In this document: piece after piece, positions 9,639 through 20,190 of the stretch
Layout: every line of letters starts with the position of its first letter
Position numbering within the stretch: position 1 is the first letter of the stretch
Assembly: GCF_907164915.1 (NCBI RefSeq)
Contig: NC_061863.1
Coordinates: 44,985,382 to 45,049,381 of the forward strand
Reading direction: 5' to 3'
Length of the DNA stretch: 64,000 nucleotides
From: Impatiens glandulifera
Lineage: Eukaryota > Streptophyta > Magnoliopsida > Ericales > Balsaminaceae
Notes under the pieces: model-generated
Databases searched by the model: none
Told to the model about the DNA's origin: nothing
Seen by the model: the letters and a program-made list of their open reading frames with translations, nothing else
Made by a program: the position numbers and the translations under genes

Positions 9639-11414
9639 TTAGTCCCTTAGAATCCATATTTGAGTTATTCTGATGGATTTCCCATTTTGTGTTGTGATTA
9701 ATGCGTATGTTTTTGACTTAGTAGACGACTTCCTGCTAGTCACTGATCCTTTGACTTTTGAAGAAGGTTTTCTTTTAAAACTCCTTGACTTAGAGTCAGG
9801 TTTTAAATTACCAGACTTCTTAGCTTTTTCTAACTTGTTCTTAATCCAGCTAACAGTTGGTGGAACATAAACTATTTCATTTTTAAAAACAACTTCTTCA
9901 TAAATAAGATCAGATTCAATGTCAGTCATACTTCCTTTGACAAAACTTATTGGCTTAAGTTTGTCATTTGGTTTTGACTTTTTGCAAGACAGGTTAGGAT
10001 CATTGCTATCAAATCCCAATCCGGATCTAGATCCAGCATGTTTCAACATGTTGATCTGATATTTGACAGCATCACCAGACCTTGTCCATGCACAGACAAC
10101 ATAGTTAAGCCTTTTGTTTTCAGATGTAAGAGTTTGAATCTGTTCCTTGAGTATCTCATTCTCAGATGAGATCTCTTCAATCTTCTTTTCAAGAACATGT
10201 GACTCTTCTTCTTTAGAAAGATTTGGTTCATTTAAATCTAATGAAGATTTAGTTTCATTTAGAGATTCTGCTAGCTTTCTGTACTCGATGACCATGTCAT
10301 CTAGTGCAGCTACCAGTTGTTCCCTTGAAAACCTTTCGGAAGAGAAATCAAATACCTCAGTCTCCTGAGTTCCTTCCTCATCTTCTCTGGCCATGAAGCA
10401 AGCCACATCTTCTTCATCACTCTCACTGGATGAGAAGTATGAGCTACGGCTGCTTCCTCTGTTCTTTCTGTCACCAGCCATAAGAGCCTTCAGCTCTTTT
10501 CCATCTTCCTTGGCATCTTCACGCTTTGGCTTCCGGCATTCCGATGCATAATGACCTTTAATACCACAGTTAAAACAAGTAACATTAGCTTTAAATTTTT
10601 TATTATCATTAGAATTTGAAGAGTTTGAGTTAGAGTTGCTCTTCTTCATGAAGTCGCCAAACTTCTTCACAAAGAGAGACATGACATCGCTGCTCAGCTG
10701 CTGAGCTGCCATCTTCACGTCCGGAGCGGTTGGTGACTCTTCAGAGGTCACCAGCGCCTTAGCAATGATAACGGACGAGGGTTGATCTTCTTCCATCCTA
10801 CAGTTCAGCTCGAACTCATAGGCCTTGAGGTCAGCGAAGAGATCAAAGAGAGAGATCTTGTTCAGATCTTTGGATTCTCTCATCGCCATAGTCTTTATGT
10901 CCCATTCCCTTGGAAGAGCACGCATGACCTTGATATCAAGCTCCCGGTTGCTATAAGTCTTTCCTAGGATGGACAGAGAGGAGACGATCTTGCTGAATCT
11001 GGTGTCGAAATCGTTCATTGTTTCACCAGGACACATTTTGAAGCTGTCAAACTGTTGAGTGGCAACCATGATCTTGTTTTCCTTGGTTTGCTCGTTGCCC
11101 TCACACAGTTGAGTGAGTCTGTCCCAGACTTCTTTGGCAGTGTCACATTCGATGATGTAGTTGAACATACTATCATCGAAAGATCTGTACAGAACATCAA
11201 GAGCCATGTTGTTGAGGTTGTTCTGCCTCTTTTCATCAGCAGTCCAGTCGGTCTTCTTCTTATCAATCTTGATAGGACCTTCTGTGACAACACTCCACAT
11301 GTCATCATGAAGAGAAGAGAGATGAGCACGAACTCTTTTCTTCCAAACAATTTAGTTTTCACGAGAGAAGGTTAGAATGGTTGTAGCACTAGCATCTTTG
11401 GGTATGTTCGACAT
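9639..11414 (-). pseudogene. Element B copia-type Gag (UBN2 family) with zinc knuckle
   Basis: Gag forms the particle that packages the element RNA. An ATG at 11414 starts MSNIPKDAS, followed by a stop at codon 21 (11354-11352) and a further small deletion before the long open stretch, which runs from 11300 to 9639 (553 codons). That stretch shows the copia gag core (EVWDRLTQLCEGNEQTKENK, then MNDFDTRF and LPREWDIK). A CCHC zinc knuckle CFNCGIKGHYASEC follows, then an acidic Ser-rich part, a Leu/Glu-rich coiled coil and a Lys/Ser-rich tail. The length and C-terminal extension fit the SIRE/Maximus gag type. The first exon-like piece being broken means a full-length Gag is probably not made from this copy. 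Confidence 0.85.
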
Positions 11415-11444
11415 ATTTTAGGAAAGGCTTGAGAATAGAAACTA

Positions 11445-11457
11445 GGCTCTAATACCA
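11445..11457 (-). other. Element B primer binding site (initiator tRNA-Met type)
   Basis: On the minus strand, TGGTATTAGAGCC starts two bases after the LTR end (...GATCCTATCA). It differs by one base from TGGTATCAGAGCC, the usual binding site for plant initiator methionine tRNA in copia elements. Confidence 0.8.
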
Positions 11458-11459
11458 AT

Positions 11460-13485
11460 TGATAGGATCGGCTTTATCGTTAGAGACGGGGGTCTGGCTA
11501 AGAATGAAAGCTTATGAAAAATGGTTTGATAGAATTCCTGTTAGGGATTAATATCTCTTTCTATTCTACGCAAACTTGTGTAAACACTTGAAACAGATTC
11601 AAGGCGGAATTGTTTACTTGGGTTTGAAAAACAAGATGAAATATGAAAAGATGACAGAAATGAAGAACACAACAGTTTGTTTATGGATATTCAGAGAAAC
11701 TCTCCTACGTCACCCCTTCTTCCAACCACCAAAAGGATTCACTATAATATGATGAGAATCATATACAGTTTTCACACACTTAGCTCACTATTGAACAGAA
11801 CACTCTCTGTTCAATTACAAGATGAAGAATATCACTCAGCTAAAGGTGTTTTGATTCTAGCTCTCTCTCTTGATTCACACATAGTACAATCATAAAGAAG
11901 AATCACAGAATAAGTTCAGTAAGCAAGATGATTGAGTAGTCACTCTCTCTGCAAAATCAGATTGTTTGTTCGTTTGTATTCATTTGTTCGTTCGGCAGAT
12001 TGTCCGTTGTCCTTAGGATTTGTTAAATACTGAGCAGGAGCTAACAGTCGAATCTTCAAGAATGATACGTGCCACTCTTCCATTGGAAAGCCTCCATTGT
12101 ACACAACAGGTTCTGAGCACAAGGATCGTGGCCGTACAGAACTAGTATTGCGCTGAATATTCCATCAGGGATGTACCTGCAAAACGGGTAATATGAGGAA
12201 AATTCTCTTACGTGGCATTCCTTGATTGGATGCATATAGCTGTTGTACTAATCTTCACTGGAAAGTGGAGCAGAAGTAGGGTACAGCTATCGCACGTGGG
12301 TAGGAGAAATGCTAGATTCAAGCGTACTGCTTAAACCTGGCATTAGACGTATTTCAATTAGACGGATTTGTGAAAATCAATCTAATGAAATAAGTCAACT
12401 CCTTCTAATGAAAAACGTCTATTAGACCGCCTGGTCTAATAGAATTAGACTCGCGTCTAATTTCAATAACCATTAGACCGGCACGTCTAACTCCACTGAG
12501 TTAGAATGCCACGTCTAATTCCGGTTCTACCTCAGACTTGTCTGAAGGAGTTAGACGCACGTCTAACTTTCACTAATTAGACTACCCGTCTAATTACAAT
12601 AACCATTAGACCGGCACGTCTAACTCCACTAAGTTAGACTTCCACGTCTAATTCTGGTTCTACCTCAGACTTGTCTGAAGGAGTTAGACGCACGTCTAAC
12701 TTTCACTAATTAGACTACCCGTCTAATTACAATAACCATTAGACTGGCACGTCTAACTCCACTGAGTTAGACTGCCACGTCTAATTCCGGTTCTACCTCA
12801 GACTTGTCTGAAGGAGTTAGACGCACGTCTAACTTTCACTAATTAGACTACCCGTCTAATTACAATAACCATTAGACCGGCACGTCTAACTCCACTAAGT
12901 TAGACTGCCACGTCTAATTCCGGTTTTACCTCAGACTTGTCTGAAGGAGTTAGACGCACGTCTAACTTTCACTAATTAGACTACCCGTCTAATTCCGAAA
13001 ATCAATTAGACTACCCGTCTAATTACAAGTATATTAGACTACACGTCTAACTCCGATGAGTTAGACTGTACGTCTAATTCTATTAGACTCGCGTCTAATT
13101 CCGTGTATTCATTAGACTATCCGTCTAATTCTTTACATCTATTTGACTTGCACATATAACTCCGATGAGTTAGACTGTACGTCTAATTCCATTAGACTCA
13201 CGTCTAATTCCGAATATATTAGACTTACGTCTAATTCCGTGTACTTATTAGACCGTCCTTCTAATTTACATGTCTATTAGACTGCACATCTAACTCCAAT
13301 GAGTTAGACTGTGCGTCTAATTTTATGCGAGTGAAAATCAAGATTGGTCTAATGACCCTCATTAGATCCAAGTCTAGTAACATGTTGTCTCAATACACCT
13401 GTATCAAAACTCATAAGTTATTTCATCATCAAAATATCAGTGGGTAAATTATTTCAACACTTAGTCAAAATAATTTGACCCAACA
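11460..13485 (-). repeat. Element B 5' LTR (right copy)
   Basis: It runs from TGATAGGATCGG to ...TTTGACCCAACA on the plus strand. It is adjacent to the primer binding site on the inner side and to the GAGAG duplication on the outer side. It is collinear with 3129-5132. It contains the equivalent ~133-bp array at about 12450-12995 and the irregular TTAGAC region up to about 13330. The differences from the left copy are scattered, so the insertion is not brand-new but is clearly younger than element A. Confidence 0.9.
12450..12995. repeat. ~133-bp tandem repeat inside element B right LTR
   Basis: About four copies of the same hairpin-rich unit seen at 4110-4670, with the same internal order. 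Copy number and phase are retained between the two LTRs, as expected when both derive from one template at reverse transcription. Confidence 0.85.
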
Positions 13486-13490
13486 GAGAG
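13486..13490. repeat. Target site duplication of element B, right copy (GAGAG)
   Basis: GAGAG directly follows the right LTR end ...CCCAACA and continues into TTTGCTCC of element A's LTR. It pairs with 3124-3128. Confidence 0.9.
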
Positions 13491-13714
13491 TTTGCTCCAA
13501 ACATCTATAAACAACTTGCTGTGAATTTTACATTTTGTCTTATCTTCTTTCATTCATTCGTAGCTTCAAACTCGAGCAAACATTTCCGCACTTGAATCGC
13601 TTCAAGAGTTTGCAAGGGTTTGTGAAGAATAGAAAGTGATATTAATCCTTAACAAGATTTCTATCAAACCGTTTTCCAGAAGTTGTCATCAATAGTTAAA
13701 CAACGATCTTATCA
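13486..13714 (+). repeat. Element A 3' LTR, second part
   Basis: It starts with the second GAGAG copy and continues GAGAGTTTGCTCCAAACATC. This aligns with the reverse complement of 3370 down to about 3129 in the B LTR, including CTTGAATC, GAATAGAAAG, TTAATCC and TTTCTATCAAACCGTTTT. It ends AACGATCTTATCA, matching B's terminal CGATCATATCA. CTAAG (13715-13719) would be the right-hand target duplication of A; its left partner lies outside the window. Confidence 0.85.
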
Positions 13715-13779
13715 CTAAGTTATATCCATTCCGTTGACAGCCTTATCCACGGTAGGATAAGGCTTCTAGATAAGAGGGT

Positions 13780-14640
13780 TTCTTAGGCGATGACGAGGGG
13801 AGCACGTGGCCAAAAAATTAGCGGATATGCTTGAGAAATGAGGATGCTGGAGCTTCTGGAAGATCACGTTTTCGGTGAGGTCGCGAGTTCAGCAAAGACA
13901 ACGAGTTAGACGACATCGTTTCGAGTGACGGAACGCCGGGTTTTGTTGGAGTTTCGTCCGCGGTCAGCTCGTTTGGCTAACGGGGTTAGTCCATCCCATT
14001 AGTTGATCTATTGTGGCAGTCGCACGCTTGATTCATTGTAGCGGGCTGCATGGGAGCATCTGGGTTGTTGGATGAAGCCTAGACGCTCATCTGATGGTCT
14101 AGATTCCTATTGTAAAGATTAAAAATAATTTATACTAGACAAGATCATCAGTTTTTTTTTTAGTTTTTTTTATGAAAAAAGTTATTAAAAATCAATTTTA
14201 ATTTCCCTTTTTTACGTTTTTCTTCACCAAACATTTCACAAAAAATAAATTTAGAATCATAATAAAAATTATGATCATATTTTATTTTTTTGCATTTTGG
14301 GAATTTTAGGGTATTTAATTGCTTTAAGTCATAAATTAAACATAATTCACGATTTAATTACAATTTAATATTTTTAACCTCTTCTATGGTCTAATTTGAG
14401 TAAAATAAATACAATTTTTTATCCTCAAATTATTTTTAGAATTTTGAACAATCTTCCTAATTATGATTTAATTTTGACAATAATTAACCCTTAATTATGT
14501 TTTAATTTCTTCTTTGGGTTATTTTGAATATAAAACTCAAAATATTATTTTAATATTATTATAAATAATAATATTATTTGAAATTAGGGTAAGTCAAATT
14601 TTCATGCTTAAAGTACCTTTACCATAGTTTTCATAAGAGG
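13780..14640. repeat. Direct repeat copy 1 of a decayed element
   Basis: This ~0.8-kb stretch shares its order with 16560-17310. GC-richer landmarks come first (GACGACATCGTTTC, GGCTAACGGGGTTAG, CCCATTAGTTGATC, TGTTGGATGAA), then an AT-rich part with TTTTCTTCACCAAA, TAGGGTATTTAAT and CAAAATATTATTTTA. The two copies could be LTRs of a decayed element or a dispersed repeat present twice. No target duplication was identified. Confidence 0.6.
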
Positions 14641-16559
14641 TTTGTTATTTGGTTACGTTCGAAAAAGGGTTTAGGGTTTTCGCCCTATTCTTTTGTGCCC
14701 ATTGAAAACATTTTTTTTAAGTCTGGCTATCAAAATATTTATTTATAACATTCATTTTTAAATATTAGTATGGGGTCCTCAACAAGTATACGTTTATATT
14801 ACGTAAATAATTGTACAAAATTATTTAAAAGTGTGTACATGCGATTGCGATTATTTAAGATTGAGTACAAGACCAGAAAAATATCAGAAAACTATTAGTT
14901 TTTAAAAATAAATTCTAAATGGGGCCTTAGTTAAAATATTTGTGTAGGAAATATCCCAAAAATATTTTGAAATCATTTTCTAACCTTTCGGAATTATTTG
15001 AAAATGGATTGGGGTCCCAAAATTATAAAAATAATTTTTAGATTTTGAAAACTGGAACCAAATAGGCCTTAAGACTAGAGTCCCAGGGCTTGGGTCCGTT
15101 TTTATCGGTTTGTGACCGGATAGGCTCGGTCTAGACTGAGAGTGGTCTGGATCGGGGTTTAGGATACTTGGTTAGAGGACTGGAGGGTTCGGTCCTCGGG
15201 TTCGAGAGGTTCGGTCCTAAACTCAGATTGTTCGGTCCTAAGTTTGGGAGTCTCAGTGCCAGATCTAGATTTCTCAGTCATGGGACCTAGGAGTCTCAGT
15301 CTCAAATCAAACCTCTTGGTCCTTGGTGAGAATTCTCAATTGGAATTCTCAATTGGAATTCTCGATCCTTACTTAAGAACATCAGTCCTAAAGCTCGTTC
15401 TTAACTCAAAAATACCAGTATTTGGTCTCGGTCCTAACTTAAGAACACCAGATATTGGTCTCGGTCCTAGGACAATTTTCTCAGTCCTTGGTCTCGATCT
15501 GGACTGAAGATTCTCGATCCTACTTCTCGGTCCTCGATTCTTGGTCCTACAGGACTCGATCCAAGAGGACCGAGTATTCTTTATTTAATATGAAGAATAC
15601 AGGTTTGTAACTTTTGATACTAACCATGAAAATATGATCTATAAGTTGTAAACAACTCATATGGATGTATGGATCATAACCCTTAACCCTAAACCTGATC
15701 AATCGAACTCTATAACGAAAATGGTTTTTAGGGAAAAATTTGGGAAGTTTTGATTTAGGCCATCTAATGACCTAATTCTTGTTACAATAGCTTTGAAATG
15801 ATGTTTACAATCGAACACGACTAAAACAATAACATTAATCAAGTTTTGTAACAACTTTTAAAACTAAAATTCAAACTCATTTTTTTAAAAATTTCAGTTG
15901 GATCAAACATGATCGTGATGTTTGTTTTATAATCTGAAAATCTTCCTAACGTATTTACAAACATGTTAGGCAATTATTTGAATCAAAATTCAAGCTTAAA
16001 AGTTCAAGAACACCAAATTCAAAATTTCCAGTTTTTCAAATCAAATTTAGGTTTTTTTGATTGAGATTGAATGGATGAAATCTCTTTCGACGAAAAGCTT
16101 AGAAAACATCTAGGGATTGATTTCAACTATAGAAAGCATGAAATTGAGCCCTTAAGAAGATTAACCCAATCGAACTTGGAAAAATCCAATTTTGAATCCT
16201 AACTTCAATTACAGCAAGTATGGAAACTTACTAACGATTGGATAACATTCTAATAATCTGTATGAAGCTTTCCCAATCCCTGAATCAAAGCTTAGATTGT
16301 CGGATCGATTTCTTCAAAAAGACAGTCGTTAAAGTTATTAGAAATTCTTTGAATTGTCTGTAATATTTGGATTATATTTGTTGGACTAGAAGAAGAACAC
16401 TTAGGGACTATTTATACCCGGGATAGATCAGTTTCATAGTTGAATTCATCTACAATTTCACTTCTAAAGTTCTTCTTCTCTGTTTCTATTTTGTCCATAA
16501 CAACCTAGTTCTAGGGTATGTTTTGACTTCTAATCCTAGGAGAATTGAAGGCGAGGGAG
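14641..16559. repeat. Interior between direct repeats, with GGTCC-rich degenerate array
   Basis: There is no convincing coding region. Between about 15060 and 15580 short motifs such as TCGGTCCTAA, CTCGGTCCT and TTCTCGATCC recur every 15-40 bases in degenerate form. The 87-codon ORF there simply follows the repeat. The right part has a TATA-like ACTATTTATACCC near 16407-16420. The low-copy, non-coding character would fit a non-autonomous LTR element, but no primer site could be fixed. Confidence 0.45.
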
Positions 16560-17310
16560 AGACGTACACGTTGGTGAAAGAATGAAGGGATAAGGTTGAG
16601 AAACGAATGAGATAGGATTTCTAGAAAGATCGTCGGCGTCAATTGTGAGCCTCCATCATTCGTCCCTTCAATCGGGAAAAATGGACAAAACGACATTGTT
16701 TCATTTAATATGAAACGTGATGTTGTGTTTCGTTGGCGGTCCGTCAACGATCGAGCGTTTGGGCTAACGAGGATAGAATCCCGTTAGTTGATCCGGTGTG
16801 GACCCTGGCGCGCACTACTTTGGTTACAACTGGCTACGCGACATGTTTTTGGGTGCTGGATGAAAATTCAGCGCTAATCTAATGGATGAAATCCATGTTG
16901 CAACCAATTCTCTTATTTTAACCATTATCTTTCATTTTTCTTCACCAAATTAATACAAAAAACTAATTTTGACAACATAATAAAAATTATATTTATTTAT
17001 TTTATTTTTGGCATTTTTGGGTATTTTAGGGTATTTATTTAATTGTTGTAAGCCATAAATTATACATAATTTATGTTTAAAATCATAATTAAATTATTTC
17101 AACCCATATTTTAGTTTAGTTTGGGTAAAATAAATAAAATATTTTAACCTCAAATTATTTTTTGTTTTTATTTATTTATTCTAATTAAGGTTTAATTATC
17201 ACAGTAATTAGTCCTAATTTGATTTCAACCTCTTCTTTTGTTTATTTTGAATTAAATAAATCAAAATATTATTTTAGTATTAATAATATTATCATAAATT
17301 GGTGTATATA
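16560..17310. repeat. Direct repeat copy 2 of a decayed element
   Basis: Partner of 13780-14640, in the same orientation. Shared landmarks include AACGACATTGTTTC, GGGCTAACGAGG, CCCGTTAGTTGATC, GGGTGCTGGATGAA, TTTTTCTTCACCAAA, TTTTAGGGTATTTA and CAAAATATTATTTTAGTA. The divergence is considerable. Confidence 0.6.
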
Positions 17311-17319
17311 AAATTTTCA

Positions 17320-17740
17320 TCCTTAAATATATATATATATATATATAATAATGTTTAATTTCAAAGTGTCTTGATTATCGGGTTGAGAGCTGTAGTTAAT
17401 TTAGATATATGTGTGATAGTAAATAGATACTTGAGTCGGGTCATGTGTTTATTTGCCCATAAATTTGAAATGATTAAATTAAAAAAAAATTAAATTAAAT
17501 ATGATATATATAAGTTTCAAAATTGTAACTTAACAAAAATAAGTAGAACACTTTAACCAACTATGCTAATAAGATTTTATATTTTAAATTCAATATAAAA
17601 TTTGATGAACACATCACATTACTAAAAATATAAGTTTAACATTTTAACTAACTAATCTAATAATGATTTATATTTAAATTTAATTTAAAGTTTGATAAAT
17701 TAAACTAATTAAGCTAATAATTACTTATATTTAAATTCAA
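17320..17740 (+). repeat. Old copy of the 56.6-60.4-kb array unit
   Basis: After a short (TA)n it reads TTTCAAAGTGTCTTGATTAT and GGGTTGAGAGCTGTAG. Further on come CTTTAACCAACTATGCTAAT and TTTTAACTAACTAATCTAAT. These align in order with the ~295-bp units at 57-60 kb. A terminal-type segment (GATACTTGAGTCGGGTCATG then CCCATAAATTTGAAA) is also present. It is strongly diverged and has lost the intact tRNA-like boxes. Confidence 0.6.
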
Positions 17741-17867
17741 TTTAAAGTTTGATAAATGGAAGCAATTACGTTTATAAAATTTTAATTTTTTTTATTAATT
17801 TCTAATAAATTTTGTAATACATATTTATTAATTTGTGATATATTAAATAAAAAGAAATTATTTTTTC

Positions 17868-18327
17868 TCTTTTATGAGTTTATATACAAAATATATACAT
17901 ATACAAAATTATAAATTAAATTAAACAATCACAAGTGGTGCAGTGGTTAAAGTATTCACATTTCAAACTTGAGATAAATGTTCAAGTCCTAACTGGTACG
18001 AATTTTAGAGATTGTATTATAAATATTAAAATGATGATGGTATGAGTGGGTGTTATGATGGATTAAGGAAATTGTCGAATTTTAGAGGAATATTATAAAG
18101 ATTAAAATGTATATGTGGGTGTGATGATAGATTAAAGAAATGGTAAATAGGATTGATGGTTCGAATTGGATCTAAATGCCCAAAGTGATGGTGTAGTGTG
18201 ATTGACAATGAAGAATCGGATGGAGCAAAATGCTCAATGTGGAGGTAGAAAGTTACTCAATGTGTGGGTAGAAGGTGGTTGATAATACGACAAGTCGTAA
18301 ATAGATTTGTTTGATTATTTGTCTCAT
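17868..18327 (+). repeat. tRNA-headed repeat unit 1
   Basis: This ~460-bp unit begins ATGAGTTTATATACAAAATA and recurs from 18328. It contains a possible pol III A box (GTGGTGCAGTGG, 17935-17946) and B box (TGTTCAAGTCC, about 17980-17990), spaced as in a tRNA. A long body with GGATTAAGGAAAT, GGTTCGAATTGGATC and GCAAAATGCTCAATG follows. It is best described as a tRNA-derived SINE-like repeat, duplicated in tandem. No A-rich tail or target duplication was resolved. Confidence 0.5.
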
Positions 18328-20190
18328 TTTTATGAGTTTATACACAAAATATATATACATATATAAAATTATAGATTAAATTCAACAATCACAAATGGTG
18401 TAGTAGTTAAAGTGTTTAAATTTCAAATTTGAGAACAGAGTTCGAGTCCCAACTCATACGAATTTCAAAGGGGGTATTATAAGATTAAAATGATGATTGA
18501 ATTTGTGAGTATGATAATGGATTAAGGGAATGATCATATTTTAAATGTGAATGATGGTTCGAATTGGATCAAAATATCCAAAATGAGGGTGTAATGTGAT
18601 CGATAATGATAAGTTGTTTAATGGGAAGAATGTCAATTTTATTTATAAAGTTGGAGAGAGGTGTCAAATTTATTTATAAAGTTGTAAAATTCTATTTATA
18701 TATACAAACTTGTCAAAATTTGTCAAAATTATTTAACATAACGGAATGTTTTAAACGGAGTTAATTTTTTTTATTCACGTGGATATTTATTTTATATTTT
18801 GTTTTAACTTATTTTTTTTATTTCAAACATACTTTTTCTTTACATTTAATAAATAAATAAATAATAATTTCTTCTCTCTCCTCCTTCACCGATTCATATT
18901 CTTCTCATTTAAATCTTAATCTCCAAAATCTCATCCACCATTTCTCAGACCCACTTCATCTTCTCTCTCCGAATTTCACCCTATGTTCTTCTCAATTGAT
19001 GTCAAAGTAATAGGTTATATATTCAATGCGAAACATCAAACTAGAAATTATGGATTTCATTTGAATAATTTGCCTGCAATTTCTGATTTCGCTAGGGGAT
19101 TAGAACAATAAGTTTTTAGCGGTCAACTGTGATGGTTAGAATTTTGAAAAATAAAATTGAGATTCTAGAAATAGTTATTGAGATTTTAGCTTTAATTATA
19201 ATCGAAGTTGGAGTTGATAAGTTAAATGTGATATGTCATTTGTTTGTCATTGTTTCTGATTGTTCTTCGTGAAGAAAAACTAGTTCTAAGATCGCTTCAG
19301 CTAGGGTTTTGAAACTCATTTAGTTAAATCCTCAATCACAGAGTTCAATCGCAGATAAACGAGGTTTATTACAAATATTATATTGTTTGATCGAAACTGG
19401 TCCATCCGATGATCAGAACACGAAACAAGTCTATATTATCCGGCCTAACAGTAATATCAAAGTTTTTGAATGATCTAGATAAAAAAGGAATAGAAAAAAC
19501 ATCTTGCGACATTCTCTGGAGATTGAGATTCGATTTGTTGAGTTCTTGAATGTGAATAGATTGGTTGCGGCGGCTATGAAAGAGAGGGATGAAGATGATG
19601 GTGGGCTGCCTGCTGGTGAAGAGAAGGGATGAAGATGATGTTGGGTAGAAGAAGGAAAATTTTATTTATTTAATTTTATATATTAAATAGAAAAAGAAGG
19701 TCTGTTTGAAATGTAAAAAATAGGTTAAAAAAATATAAAAAATAAATATTCACGTGGATAAAACTTAACGCCGTTTGAGACATTCCGTTATGTTAAATAA
19801 TTTTGACACATTTTGACAAGTTTATATAGATAAATAGAATTTTACAACTTTATAAATAAATTTGACACCTCGTTCCAACTTTATAAATAAAATTGACATT
19901 CTTCCCGTTGTTTAATTCATAATGTTCAAAGTGAGGATATGTGTTGGTCGAAAATGACGAGTTGGATAGAGTAAAATGCACAATGTGATGGTAAAATGTG
20001 GTCGATAATATGACGAATTGCGGATGAAGCAAAATATTTTAAGTGAGGATATGAGATGATTGATATGACTTGTAGGTTATGCTTAATGTTTACAAGTAAG
20101 AGTAGGTGATGATCAATAATGTCAAGTCGGTTAGACAAAATTCCCTTTTAGGATAAGGTCGGTAATGTCGAGTCACTTGAGAAAACATAA
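18328..20190 (+). repeat. tRNA-headed repeat unit 2, split by a Mutator-like element
   Basis: Second copy of the 17868 unit: A box AATGGTGTAGTAG (18394-18406) and B box GAGTTCGAGTCCC (18438-18450), the latter one base from consensus. The body is interrupted at 18623-19907 by an inverted-repeat element. Past it, phrases of the same body resume (AGTGAGGATATG, GGTCGATAATATGACGA, GATGAAGCAAAAT) in several diverged repeats up to about 20190. Confidence 0.5.
18623..19907. mobile_element. Non-autonomous Mutator-like element (MULE), 1,285 bp
   Basis: Long terminal inverted repeats of about 210 bp (18623-18835 and 19698-19907) begin GGGAAGAATGTCAATTTTAT. The 9-bp duplication TTGTTTAAT flanks it at 18614-18622 and 19908-19916. 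Both features are typical of Mutator-like elements. The ~860-bp interior has no transposase. It starts with a CT-rich stretch like a plant 5' leader (TTCTTCTCTCTCCTCCTTCA region, 18868-18990) and later has a short ATG-led frame rich in Asp/Glu/Gly near 19577. A captured host fragment (Pack-MULE) is possible but was not identified. Confidence 0.85.

Larger units (their letters stand above)
3129..13485 (-). mobile_element. Element B: pol-less Ty1/copia-derived LTR retrotransposon, ~10.36 kb
   Basis: This is a complete minus-strand element. The LTRs are 3129-5132 and 11460-13485 (about 2.0 kb each, ends TG...CA). A 5-bp duplication GAGAG lies at 3124-3128 and 13486-13490. The primer binding site is at 11445-11457 and the polypurine tract borders 5132. 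The order on the minus strand is LTR, gag (11414-9639), the first residues of a protease-like region (about 9600-9490), a TTAGAC-rich spacer, a long ORF (8676-5311), polypurine tract, LTR. No integrase, reverse transcriptase or RNase H motifs were found in the 6.3-kb interior, so it would need enzymes from another element. It sits inside the 3' LTR of element A, a related but shorter and more decayed copy in opposite orientation. The lineage (SIRE/Maximus-like) is inferred from gag type, LTR size and the extra 3' ORF. Confidence 0.88.

Noticed and set aside
15244..15507. 87-codon ORF over the GGTCC array
   Set aside because: Follows a degenerate tandem repeat and has no domain; an artefact of repeat periodicity.
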